A stretch of 6,992 nucleotides of DNA from Lachnospiraceae bacterium (GTDB lineage: Bacteria > Bacillota > Clostridia > Lachnospirales > Lachnospiraceae). The translations under genes and the position numbers were made by a program. Every line of letters starts with the position of its first letter. Within the stretch, counting starts at the first letter, position 1. The DNA is taken from positions 1 to 6,992 of the forward strand of contig JAFUKK010000278.1 in assembly GCA_017473665.1 (NCBI GenBank). The letters run 5' to 3'. Under the pieces are notes generated by a model that was not told where the DNA came from, ran no database searches, and saw nothing but the letters and a program-made list of their open reading frames with translations. Shown in pieces: positions 1 to 6,753 of the stretch.

Positions 1-2
1 GC

Positions 3-764
3 TTTTGTCTGAGGGAAAATGCTTTTCTGCTGGATATTTCCCTAATGAAGGATGCTTTGGTCAATTGGATTGGCCGGGAGTGCGGACTTACGGAGCTGGC
101 TCATGCATTGCACCCCATGATTCATCGTCAGGGATCGCTGAGCGTATTTGTACTGACCATTTTACAATACACAGGGCTCTTTGACAGGACGTTATTGGAT
201 AATGTGGAGCAGGTATTGAAAAAGGGGTCCGGCCTCAGCAGTATAGAGCGTCGGAAGAGTCAGGTGGATGCACTTATTGAAAGAGGTAAGTATTTGTCTG
301 CCATAAAAGGGTATGATCATCTCCTTTCCAAATGGCATGAGGATGAACACAATGGTAAAAAGATGCCGGCATACGGCATCTATGCAGCTATATTACATAA
401 TAAAGGAGTAGCCCTATGCGGTATGATGCGGTATGAGAAAGCGGCAGAGTGTTTCCGGGAGGCTTATGAGGCAGAGCCGGTGGCAGAACATTTGGGAGCG
501 CTGATGGCTTGTAGTCGTCTTTATTTGGATGACCAGGAGTATGTATCCTTTGTAGAGCGGTACCCGGAGGGACATGAAATCTCTCTGGAGTTGGAGCAAA
601 AGTTGCAGCAGTGCAGGGAACTGTGGCAGCAACAACCGGAGTACTTACGCCTGCAGGAGCGCAAGGAATATCGTAGCAGCAATGAAAGCCAACGTTATTA
701 TGAGGAAAGTGATAGAATTACCCAATCTATCAGAAACCAGTATCGTTTTCATATCAGTGAATAG
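3..764 (+). CDS. TPR-containing protein of unknown function (5' end outside window)
   Basis: The frame is open from the window edge. An ATG lies at 45, but it has no ribosome binding site at a usable distance, and 14 sense codons precede it without a stop. The gene therefore most likely begins upstream and is 5'-partial here. Counting from the ATG at 45, residues about 114-145 match one tetratricopeptide repeat (N-x-G near the start, Y130, A133-A134, F137, A140, P145), with helical sequence on both sides. The last 60 residues are rich in Q, E, R and Y. No signal peptide or membrane segment is visible. TPRs usually mediate protein-protein contacts, so a scaffold or adaptor role is an inference. 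The stop lies 11 nt before the next start, which points to co-transcription with the membrane coiled-coil gene. I do not recognise a specific family. Confidence 0.75.
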   Translation, partial: FCLRENAFLLDISLMKDALVNWIGRECGLTELAHALHPMIHRQGSLSVFVLTILQYTGLFDRTLLDNVEQVLKKGSGLSSIERRKSQVDALIERGKYLSAIKGYDHLLSKWHEDEHNGKKMPAYGIYAAILHNKGVALCGMMRYEKAAECFREAYEAEPVAEHLGALMACSRLYLDDQEYVSFVERYPEGHEISLELEQKLQQCRELWQQQPEYLRLQERKEYRSSNESQRYYEESDRITQSIRNQYRFHISE

Positions 765-775
765 AGGATTTGTAA

Positions 776-1948
776 ATGAGTTTTTGGCAAAAGCTTTTCA
801 AAAAGAAAAGAAAGATAACAGAACCGGCAGAAGAACAGCAACAACAGGTATATCTGCGAGATGATGTAGATTTTCGTGATCCACAGCAGCGCAGCAGTTA
901 CATTACAGAATGTCTGGAGCAGATAGCAGAGGCCTCCAGGGAAATACATTTGTTGACAGAAGATTATAACCGGGTGACTGCCAGTCTGATGGATTTGGAT
1001 GAGGTGGAAGCCATTCCTGAGCCCGAACGGGAAGAGTTGAATCTGAAGGCACAAAAATTAGTGACTTTAGAACAGGAACGTCAGTCCTATCAAAATAAAA
1101 AGAACCGTATGTCCGACGGAGAGTATCAGGCCATAAAGGACCGGGAAGAAGAAATTGCTGAGGGGATAGGAAAACTGCGGGAGTGTGAGAAGTATGCAGT
1201 GCTGGTAAAACAGGATATGCAGCGACTTAGTGGTGAACGCCATGCTTATGCATACAGAAGAGAAGAACTTTATGGGATTTTATCTAATTTGAAGAGCATT
1301 GCAGTGATTTTTGTGACAGCATTGGTGCTGTGCATGGTGATGTTACTTGTCTTGCAGTTTGGCTTTGAGATGGATACCTATCTGGGATATTTTCTCACTG
1401 TGACAGCTGCAGCCATTGCACTGACGGTGTTATGTGTGAAGTATCTGGATGCAGACCAGGAGCGTAGACGGGTGGAGGTCAGTATCAATAAGCTGATTCA
1501 ACTTCAAAACAAGGTGAAAATCCGATATGTAAACAACACCAATCTGTTGGAATATCTGTGTGTCAAATATCATACCGGTGGGGCCAATGAATTGGATAAA
1601 CAGTGGAAACGTTATCAGCAAGAGAGAGAAGAAAGGAAGCAGTTTGCAGAGGCGGAAGCCAAGATAGAATATTATCAAAAGCAGTTGATGAGTCAGCTGA
1701 TCAATTATCATATTTCAGACCCTTATCGTTTTGTCAGTCGTCCGGAAAGTCTGTTGGATCCCAAGGAGATGGTGGAGAATCGTCATGATTTGATTCAGAC
1801 AAGGCAACAGCTGCGTAAGCAGTTGGAGTACAACAGTGAGGTGGCGGACACAGCGCGTAAGGAGGTACTGCTGATAGTGGATTACTATCCGGAATACAGG
1901 CAGGAAGTAATGGAATTGGTGGATATTTACGATAAAAGAGAGAATTAG
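776..1948 (+). CDS. Coiled-coil protein with two central transmembrane segments, unknown function
   Basis: This 390-residue protein starts at an ATG seven bases after AGAGGA (763-768), which overlaps the stop codon of the preceding gene. Residues 1-15 are basic (KKKRK at 9-13). Residues about 40-170 are highly charged, rich in E, Q and R, and probably coiled coil. Two hydrophobic segments follow, at about 174-195 and 202-223, separated by a short linker containing E198 and D200. A second charged, coiled-coil-like region runs from about 225 to 360. This suggests a helical hairpin in the membrane with both long helical arms on the same side, probably cytoplasmic given the basic flanks. That topology is inference. 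There is no cleavable signal peptide and no enzymatic motif. The tight spacing links it to the upstream TPR protein, perhaps as its membrane anchor. I do not recognise a named family. Confidence 0.85.
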   Translation: MSFWQKLFKKKRKITEPAEEQQQQVYLRDDVDFRDPQQRSSYITECLEQIAEASREIHLLTEDYNRVTASLMDLDEVEAIPEPEREELNLKAQKLVTLEQERQSYQNKKNRMSDGEYQAIKDREEEIAEGIGKLRECEKYAVLVKQDMQRLSGERHAYAYRREELYGILSNLKSIAVIFVTALVLCMVMLLVLQFGFEMDTYLGYFLTVTAAAIALTVLCVKYLDADQERRRVEVSINKLIQLQNKVKIRYVNNTNLLEYLCVKYHTGGANELDKQWKRYQQEREERKQFAEAEAKIEYYQKQLMSQLINYHISDPYRFVSRPESLLDPKEMVENRHDLIQTRQQLRKQLEYNSEVADTARKEVLLIVDYYPEYRQEVMELVDIYDKREN

Positions 1949-1952
1949 TCGA

Positions 1953-1981
1953 TTGACTTTTCTAACCATGCATGATACCAT
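1953..1981 (+). promoter_or_regulatory. Candidate sigma-A promoter for the amino acid ABC operon
   Basis: TTGACT (1953-1958, 5 of 6 to the -35 consensus) is followed after 17 bp by TACCAT (1976-1981, 4 of 6 to the -10 consensus). A TG at 1973-1974 gives an extended -10. It starts just after the stop of the upstream gene and would give a leader of roughly 90 nt before the binding-protein gene. The -10 is imperfect, so this is a prediction only. Confidence 0.45.
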
Positions 1982-2033
1982 TTCAAATAGTCGCGAATTA
2001 ATAAGTTAGTACGTTACGTTGCTAAAGTAATGG

Positions 2034-2064
2034 GCTTTTGGTTCGCCATATTAGGTGCAAAAGC
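2034..2064 (+). promoter_or_regulatory. Leader hairpin upstream of the ABC operon
   Basis: GCTTTTG (2034-2040) pairs perfectly with CAAAAGC (2058-2064). Inside it, CGCC (2044-2047) can pair with GGTG (2054-2057, one G-U) around the loop ATATTA, leaving a three-base bulge on the left. The structure ends a few bases before the AAAGAGG ribosome binding site. It has no T-tract, so it is not a classical terminator. It could affect RNA stability or translation, but no known riboswitch class was recognised. Confidence 0.35.
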
Positions 2065-2081
2065 ACGGAAAGAGGTAGATT

Positions 2082-2882
2082 ATGAAAAAATTAGTAGCAT
2101 TAGCTGCATCACTGGTACTGGCACTTAGCATGCTGGCAGGCTGTGGCGCAAAGGATGAAAACACTTTTACAGTAGGTTTTGACGCAGAGTTCCCTCCCTA
2201 TGGTTATCGTGATGAAACTACAGGCGAGTACGTAGGTTTTGATTTGGACCTGGCTCAGGAAGTAGCTACCAGAAACGGTTGGACATTGGTAAAGCAGCCT
2301 ATCGATTGGAATGCCAAGGATATGGAATTGTCTTCCAAGGCCATTGATTGTATCTGGAATGGTTTCACCATGAATGGTCGTGAGGAACTGTATACCTGGT
2401 CCCAGCCCTATGTGGATAACAGCCAGGTGTTTGTAGTAGCAAGTGATTCCGGTGTAGTTAGCAAGGCTGATTTAGCCGGTAAGGTGGTAGCTGTTCAGAA
2501 GGCTTCCGCAGCATTAGCGGCATTGAATGATGAAGAAAATGCAGACAATATCGCGCTGAGAGATTCCTTCGAGGAATTAATTGAGTACGCTGATTACAAT
2601 ACCGCATTCATGGATCTGGAGCAGGGGGCAGTAGATGCAGTAGCTATCGATATCGGTGTAGCACAGTTCCAGATTGAAAAACGTGAGGCCGGTGCATTTG
2701 TAATGCTGGCAGGTGATGAGAATCTGTTGGCAGTAGAGCAGTATGGTGTAGGTTTCCTGCTGGGCAACACTGAGCTTCGTGATCAGGTACAGAAGACCAT
2801 TGATGAGATGGTAGCTGACGGTACTTTCATGAAGATTGCAGAGAAGTGGGATCTTACCGATAGTGTATGTATTGGTAAATAA
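2082..2882 (+). CDS. Polar amino acid ABC transporter, substrate-binding lipoprotein
   Basis: This 266-residue extracellular solute-binding protein belongs to family 3 (SBP_bac_3), the receptor of a polar amino acid importer. The N-terminus is a lipoprotein signal: basic KK, a hydrophobic stretch, then the lipobox LAGC with the lipidated Cys at residue 21. The mature protein keeps the ligand-site layout seen in GlnH-type proteins: D34 and F37 in the first strand, W92 and G94 in the hinge region, R100 for the ligand alpha-carboxylate, and D180 for the alpha-amino group. D180 lies in the VDAVAID segment. The length is normal for the family. The ATG follows AGAGG (2071-2075) by six bases. The gene is first in a three-gene operon with its permease and ATPase. 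The substrate (glutamine, cystine, arginine or another) cannot be fixed from sequence alone. Confidence 0.93.
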   Translation: MKKLVALAASLVLALSMLAGCGAKDENTFTVGFDAEFPPYGYRDETTGEYVGFDLDLAQEVATRNGWTLVKQPIDWNAKDMELSSKAIDCIWNGFTMNGREELYTWSQPYVDNSQVFVVASDSGVVSKADLAGKVVAVQKASAALAALNDEENADNIALRDSFEELIEYADYNTAFMDLEQGAVDAVAIDIGVAQFQIEKREAGAFVMLAGDENLLAVEQYGVGFLLGNTELRDQVQKTIDEMVADGTFMKIAEKWDLTDSVCIGK

Positions 2883-2903
2883 TCAGAAAGGTATTTACTT
2901 TCC

Positions 2904-3554
2904 ATGGACTTTTTTACTTTGATTACCCAATTGGCAGAAGGTTTTGTGTTAACTGTTGAGATATTTTTACTCACCCTTTTGTTTTCCTTACCTCTGGGTA
3001 TGATTGTGGCATTCGGAAGAATGTCCAAGAATACTATTATCAGAGGGATTGCAAAGGCATATATCTCCATCATGAGAGGTACTCCTTTGATGTTGCAGAT
3101 TATTGTGGTCTATTTTGCGCCCTACTATGTATTTGAATTGCAGATGGGCAGGGGCTATCGGTTCCCGGCGGTGATTATAGCATTTGTCATTAATTATGCA
3201 GCGTATTTTGCAGAGATTTACCGTTCCGGTATTGAATCTATGCCGGTAGGACAATATGAGGCAGCGGAGATTTTGGGATACAGCAAGGCCCAGACCTTCT
3301 TTAAGATTATATTGCCTCAGGTAATCAAAAGAGTTCTTCCTTCCATTACCAATGAGACCATTACCCTGGTCAAGGATACTTCCATGGCATTTACTATTTC
3401 TGTAGCGGAGATGTTTACCATCGCCCAGGAAATCAGTGCCGGTTCTACCAGTATTATGCCCTTGATGGTAGCAGGTGTGTTTTATTACATATTTAATCTG
3501 ATAGTGGCTACTGTTATGGAGTATCTGGAAAAGCGCTTTGCATACTATCGTTAA
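2904..3554 (+). CDS. Polar amino acid ABC transporter, permease
   Basis: This 216-residue inner-membrane permease of the His/Glu/Gln/Arg type moves the amino acid released by the upstream binding protein. Hydrophobic segments lie near residues 13-36, 60-76, 87-104, 155-175 and 186-205, matching the five-helix HAAT pattern. The RGTPLMLQ stretch at 58-65 is a family hallmark. The cytoplasmic coupling (EAA) loop is clear at 119-138, with E119-A120-A121, G125 and L137-P138, and it contacts the ATPase. An in-frame stop at 2880 rules out a much longer N-terminus. The best Shine-Dalgarno, AGAAAGG (2885-2891), sits 12 bases before the ATG, a rather long spacing that could lower translation. With only one permease gene, the channel is presumably a homodimer. 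Confidence 0.93.
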   Translation: MDFFTLITQLAEGFVLTVEIFLLTLLFSLPLGMIVAFGRMSKNTIIRGIAKAYISIMRGTPLMLQIIVVYFAPYYVFELQMGRGYRFPAVIIAFVINYAAYFAEIYRSGIESMPVGQYEAAEILGYSKAQTFFKIILPQVIKRVLPSITNETITLVKDTSMAFTISVAEMFTIAQEISAGSTSIMPLMVAGVFYYIFNLIVATVMEYLEKRFAYYR

Positions 3555-3591
3555 GGCTGGATACAGCTCATTCATTTTGGAGAGTTAGGTT

Positions 3592-4374
3592 ATGGAAAAA
3601 CAAAATATCTTATTGGAAATGAATCATGTAAAAAAAGCCTTTGACGGCAATGGTGTCTTGGAGGATATTTCTTTGCAGGTACGAGAGGGAGAGGTAGTAT
3701 CTATCATCGGTCCTTCCGGCTCCGGTAAGTCCACCTTGCTTCGTTGTGCTACCATGCTGGAAAAGATGGATGGAGGCGAATTGATATATCTGGGTAAGCA
3801 TGCCTGTCGCCAAGAGGCAGATAAAGCAGGAAATCCCTGTTGCGTCTACGCGTCTAAGGCTGAGTTAAAGGAAATTAGAAAGAGTTATGGCATGGTATTC
3901 CAGAATTTAAATCTTTTTCCCCATTATTCCGTACTTAAGAATATTATTGATGCGCCCATTAGTGTGGACAAGGTATCCAAGACACAGGCAATGGAGAGAG
4001 CCACCAAACTGCTGGCTCAGCTGGGGCTGGAGGATAAGGCAAACAGCTATCCTTATCAGTTGTCCGGGGGACAGCAACAGAGGGTATCTATTGCCCGCGC
4101 ATTGGCATTACAACCCAAGATATTATTTTTTGACGAGCCCACCAGTGCATTGGACCCTGAGCTGACGGTGGAAGTGCTGAAGGTAATCCGTCAATTGGCC
4201 AAGGAGCACATGACCATGATAATTGTAACACATGAGATGCAATTTGCCCGTGAGGTATCCGATAGGATTATTTTTATGGAGCAGGGTGTGATTGTTGAGC
4301 AAGGGTCACCTGAGGAAATCTTTGCTACTGATAATGCTCGTGTTAGGGAATTTATAGGAAAAATGAACGCATAA
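3592..4374 (+). CDS. Polar amino acid ABC transporter, ATP-binding subunit
   Basis: This 260-residue ABC ATPase powers the importer at the cytoplasmic face of the membrane. All nucleotide-site motifs are present: Walker A GPSGSGKST at 40-48, Q-loop Q104, signature LSGGQQQR at 157-164, Walker B ILFFDEP at 177-183 with catalytic E182, D-loop SALD at 185-188, and switch H204. It is GlnQ/HisP-like but carries roughly 20 extra residues between the first beta-sheet and the Q-loop (about 70-92), with three cysteines (72, 83, 84). From memory, clostridial relatives have a similar insertion, so it is probably a subfamily trait. The start follows GGAGAG (3579-3584) by seven bases and lies 37 nt after the permease stop. 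It is the last gene of the operon and is followed by a strong terminator. Confidence 0.95.
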   Translation: MEKQNILLEMNHVKKAFDGNGVLEDISLQVREGEVVSIIGPSGSGKSTLLRCATMLEKMDGGELIYLGKHACRQEADKAGNPCCVYASKAELKEIRKSYGMVFQNLNLFPHYSVLKNIIDAPISVDKVSKTQAMERATKLLAQLGLEDKANSYPYQLSGGQQQRVSIARALALQPKILFFDEPTSALDPELTVEVLKVIRQLAKEHMTMIIVTHEMQFAREVSDRIIFMEQGVIVEQGSPEEIFATDNARVREFIGKMNA

Positions 4375-4387
4375 TTTGTGAAAATAG

Positions 4388-4421
4388 GGCACAATGTATA
4401 AAAATGCATTGTGTCTTTTTT
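4388..4421 (+). terminator. Rho-independent terminator of the ABC operon
   Basis: Bases 4388-4398 pair with 4405-4415 in an 11-bp stem with two G-U pairs, around the six-base loop TAAAAA, followed directly by six T residues (4416-4421). It begins 13 nt after the ATPase stop codon. Confidence 0.92.
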
Positions 4422-4427
4422 GTTTGG

Positions 4428-4456
4428 TTGATTTCTGAAAAACTGTGTTTTATAAT
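4428..4456 (+). promoter_or_regulatory. Sigma-A-type promoter for the PurF-like gene
   Basis: TTGATT (4428-4433, 4 of 6) lies exactly 17 bp upstream of a perfect TATAAT (4451-4456). It directly follows the operon terminator, so the downstream gene has its own transcription unit with a predicted leader of about 55 nt. No purine riboswitch-like structure or PurR-type operator was recognised in that short leader. Confidence 0.75.
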
Positions 4457-4504
4457 CATAAGGTATGCAACTTAGTGGAGACTTGAAATTGTGTGAATAG
4501 AAAT

Positions 4505-4509
4505 AGGAG
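4505..4509 (+). promoter_or_regulatory. Ribosome binding site that fixes the PurF-like start
   Basis: AGGAG ends eight bases before the ATG at 4518. A GTG at 4509 in the same frame overlaps this site and is therefore an unlikely start. A stop codon at 4494-4496 closes the frame upstream. The protein thus begins Met-Gly-Gly and has no propeptide that could supply an N-terminal catalytic cysteine. Confidence 0.85.
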
Positions 4510-4517
4510 TGAATGAT

Positions 4518-5924
4518 ATGGGTGGATTTTTTGGCGTAGCATCTAATGAAGACTGTGTATTTGATTTTTTTTGTGGAAAGGACTCTCATTCCCATCTGGG
4601 AACCAGACGTGCGGGCATGGCAGTATATAGTCAGGAAAAGGGCTTTGCAAAGGCCATTCATAGTATAGAGAATTCTCCTTTCCGTACAAAATTCGACAAG
4701 GATTTTGGTCAAATGAAGGGACAGATTGGTATCGGATGTATCTCTGATTATGAGCCCCAACCCATTGTGGTGCGCTCTCATCACGGTACCTTTGCTATTA
4801 CTACCGTAGGTAAGATTAATAATATAGAGGATATTTTGAAGGAACTGACTGGTAAAAAGAATCTGCAGTTCTATGAAATGAGTAATGGCGATATCAATCC
4901 CACGGAGTTGGTAGCGGCACTGGTTAATCAGAAAGATAATCTGATAGAGGGTATCCGGTATGCCCAGGAGCGTATTGAAGGTTCCATGACTATTTTGGTG
5001 ATGACCCAGGCAGGCATCTATGCGGCCAGAGACAGATTGGGCAGGACACCGGTGGCCATTGGTAAAAAAGAAGGCGCTCATTGTGTGTCTTTTGAGAGCT
5101 TTGCATACTTGAATCTGGGATACCAGGAGGTACGGCAGTTGGGGCCCGGCGAAATCGTAGTGGTGACCCCTGAGGCGGTGCATACTATGGTGCAGCCCGG
5201 TTCTGATATGAAGATTTGTACTTTCTTATGGGTATATTATGGTTATCCCACATCATCCTACGAGGGTGTCAGTGTGGAAAAGATGCGTTGTGATTGTGGT
5301 GCCATGCTGGCAGAGAGAGATGATGTAAAGCCGGATATTGTGGCAGGTGTGCCGGATTCCGGTATTGCACATGCCATTGGATATGCCAATCATTCGGGGA
5401 TTCCTTATGGCAGACCCTTTATTAAATATACGCCTACTTGGCCCAGGTCTTTCATGCCCACCATTCAAACCCAGCGCAATCTGATTGCGAAGATGAAACT
5501 GATACCTGTGCATGATTTGATTCAGGATAAGAGTCTGCTATTGATTGACGACTCTATTGTACGAGGTACCCAGTTAGGAGAGACTACAGAGTTTTTATAT
5601 CAGAGTGGAGCGAAGGAGGTTCATATCAGACCTGCCTGTCCTCCTATTATGTTTAGTTGTAAGTATTTGAATTTTTCCCGTTCTACTTCCGAGATGGATC
5701 TGATTGCCAGGAGAGTCTTGAAGGAGATTGAGGATGAGGGCAAGACTGTCAATCTGATGGATTATGTAGACCCTGATACGCCCGAGTATGCAGAGATGGT
5801 AGAGCGTATCCGTCAGAAATTGAATTTTACTACCCTGAAATTCCAGAGATTGGATGATATGGTGAAGTCTGTAGGTATTGACAGATGCAAGCTGTGTACC
5901 TATTGTTGGGATGGCAAAGAATAG
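4518..5924 (+). CDS. PurF-like amidophosphoribosyltransferase paralogue with degenerate glutaminase domain
   Basis: This 468-residue protein has the PurF layout: an N-terminal Ntn glutaminase-like domain (about 2-225) and a C-terminal phosphoribosyltransferase domain. The PRPP loop is intact (IDDSIVRGT at 343-351), as are GVPDSG (277-282) and the usual helix after it. Cysteines align with the [4Fe-4S] ligands of Bacillus-type PurF: C234, C381, and C460/C463 in a CxxCxxC cluster at 457-463. The glutaminase site is not conserved. The nucleophile position is Gly2 (MGGFFG for the usual CGxFG), the glutamine-binding Arg of the RYxT segment reads Cys74, the oxyanion Asn of HNG reads Val97, and the Asp of SDTE reads Pro128. 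Classical PurF makes phosphoribosylamine from PRPP and glutamine. This protein probably cannot use glutamine directly. It may use ammonia, take nitrogen from a partner, or do something else. The gene stands alone with its own promoter, not in a pur operon. Confidence 0.85.
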   Translation: MGGFFGVASNEDCVFDFFCGKDSHSHLGTRRAGMAVYSQEKGFAKAIHSIENSPFRTKFDKDFGQMKGQIGIGCISDYEPQPIVVRSHHGTFAITTVGKINNIEDILKELTGKKNLQFYEMSNGDINPTELVAALVNQKDNLIEGIRYAQERIEGSMTILVMTQAGIYAARDRLGRTPVAIGKKEGAHCVSFESFAYLNLGYQEVRQLGPGEIVVVTPEAVHTMVQPGSDMKICTFLWVYYGYPTSSYEGVSVEKMRCDCGAMLAERDDVKPDIVAGVPDSGIAHAIGYANHSGIPYGRPFIKYTPTWPRSFMPTIQTQRNLIAKMKLIPVHDLIQDKSLLLIDDSIVRGTQLGETTEFLYQSGAKEVHIRPACPPIMFSCKYLNFSRSTSEMDLIARRVLKEIEDEGKTVNLMDYVDPDTPEYAEMVERIRQKLNFTTLKFQRLDDMVKSVGIDRCKLCTYCWDGKE

Positions 5925-5948
5925 GGAAACAGTGGTTTCCCTATTCTT
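5917..5948 (+). terminator. Perfect 14-bp hairpin over the PurF-like stop codon, possible terminator
   Basis: Bases 5917-5930 pair without mismatch with 5935-5948 around the loop AGTG. The left arm includes the TAG stop codon (5922-5924). The right arm ends TTCTT but no proper T-tract follows, so termination may be weak. It may instead protect the 3' end of the mRNA. Confidence 0.45.
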
Positions 5949-5949
5949 A

Positions 5950-6002
5950 CAAATATGCCTTCGGCATATTTGAGATGCAATTTCTGCATAGCAGAAACTT
6001 GC
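5950..6002. repeat. Two consecutive palindromic hairpins at the head of the repeat stretch
   Basis: CAAATATGCC (5950-5959) and GGCATATTTG (5963-5972) form a perfect 10-bp inverted repeat with the loop TTC. TTTCTGC (5981-5987) and GCAGAAA (5991-5997) form a second one with the loop ATA, extended by GCAA (5977-5980) and TTGC (5999-6002) across a one-base bulge. The right half of the first hairpin recurs in both following 38-bp units, so this looks like the parental palindrome of the array. Confidence 0.7.
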
Positions 6003-6077
6003 GAAAATACTGTGCCTCCGGCATATTTGAGAAACATTGCGAAAATACTGTTTCTTCGGCATATTTGAGAAACATTG
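6002..6077. repeat. Tandem pair of 38-bp repeats
   Basis: The units at 6002-6039 and 6040-6077 are identical at 35 of 38 positions. Each begins CGAAAATACTGT and ends GCATATTTGAGAAACATTG. In the first unit, AAATA and TGCC pair with GGCA and TATTT, with CTG as a bulge, so it is the preceding palindrome carrying a small insertion. The second unit has lost part of this pairing. A short hairpin CATTG/CAATG (6073-6088) follows. The unit is not a multiple of three and no credible gene covers it. It resembles a dispersed intergenic repeat, but only this locus is visible here. Confidence 0.75.
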
Positions 6078-6134
6078 GGAAAACAATGCGTCTTGGGTGT
6101 GTTTAAAGGTCTTACGTAGAGTGAGAGGTTTAAT

Positions 6135-6746
6135 ATGATCAAAAATATCATTTTTGATATTGGCAATGTGTTAGCCGATTTCCGGTGGAAAGAATTCCTC
6201 ATGGAAAAAGGCTTTGATGAATATATGGCACAACGGATTGGTGATGCCACGGTGAATACACCTACCTGGGCAGAACTGGATCGGGGAGTATGGAGTTTTG
6301 AACAGCTGATGCAGGGATTTATTGCCAATGATCCTGAGATTGCGGAGCAGATTAGGGATGGTGTTGCGGATATGTCCGGCATGGTGACCATCAGAGACTA
6401 TGCTTGCCCTTGGGTACAGGAACTGCAAAATCGTGGTTTCCGAGTATATTATTTGTCCAATTTTTCCCACAAGGTAGAGGTGGAGTGTGAGGACAGTCTG
6501 GCATTTATCCCGCTGATGGATGGAGGGATATTGTCCTATCGTGAACAATTGGTAAAGCCCGATGAGGCTATTTATCTGCGGTTATTGGAACGTTATGATC
6601 TGAATCCGAATGAATGCATTTTCTTGGATGATACCGGAGTAAATATTCAGGCTGCCAATGTACTGGGTATCCATGGAATTGTGTTTAAAAGTAAAGAACA
6701 AGCAATGCACGATATGGAGCAAATTATAGGTGGCAATGAACCATAA
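6135..6746 (+). CDS. HAD-family phosphatase, YihX-like
   Basis: This 203-residue soluble hydrolase belongs to the haloacid dehalogenase superfamily, subfamily IA-like. Motif I is FDIGNVL at 7-13 with nucleophile D8. The +2 residue is Gly10 instead of the common Asp, as in Escherichia coli YihX (DLGN), a sugar-phosphate phosphatase. Motif II is LSN with S108, motif III is K141 in VKPDEAIY, and motif IV is the pair D165-D166 in FLDDTGVN. The alpha-helical cap spans about 16-85. The length is normal and the enzyme should be active on a small phosphorylated metabolite. The substrate is unknown. The ATG follows GAGAGG (6123-6128) by six bases. No good promoter was found nearby; transcription may come through the repeat stretch from the PurF-like gene. 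Confidence 0.9.
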   Translation: MIKNIIFDIGNVLADFRWKEFLMEKGFDEYMAQRIGDATVNTPTWAELDRGVWSFEQLMQGFIANDPEIAEQIRDGVADMSGMVTIRDYACPWVQELQNRGFRVYYLSNFSHKVEVECEDSLAFIPLMDGGILSYREQLVKPDEAIYLRLLERYDLNPNECIFLDDTGVNIQAANVLGIHGIVFKSKEQAMHDMEQIIGGNEP

Positions 6747-6753
6747 AAATAGG

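Noticed and set aside
2988..3575. A 195-codon minus-strand open frame
   Set aside because: It is entirely antisense to the permease gene, which has clear family motifs, and its translation shows no domain.
4509..4517. GTG at 4509 as start of the PurF-like gene
   Set aside because: It overlaps the AGGAG ribosome binding site, whose spacing fits the ATG at 4518. The extra residues would not supply a catalytic cysteine either.
4191..5183. A 330-codon open frame on the minus strand
   Set aside because: It lies opposite the well-supported ATPase and PurF-like genes and crosses the terminator and promoter between them. It has no convincing ribosome binding site or recognisable domain.
6037..6065. 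TTGCGA with CATATT at 17-bp spacing as a promoter for the phosphatase
   Set aside because: Both boxes match only 4 of 6, and both lie within the repeat units, so a chance match is likely.
6002..6077. Possible CRISPR repeats
   Set aside because: The two 38-bp units are directly adjacent with no spacer between them, and no cas gene is present.
5595..6391. Two overlapping minus-strand open frames of 163 codons with repeated SQICRR-like peptide segments
   Set aside because: The apparent peptide repeats come from translating the 38-bp DNA repeats, and the rest is antisense to the PurF-like and phosphatase genes.
6135..6746. HAD protein considered catalytically dead because the +2 Asp of motif I is Gly
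   Set aside because: Known active relatives such as E. coli YihX have the same DxGN form, and all other catalytic residues are present.
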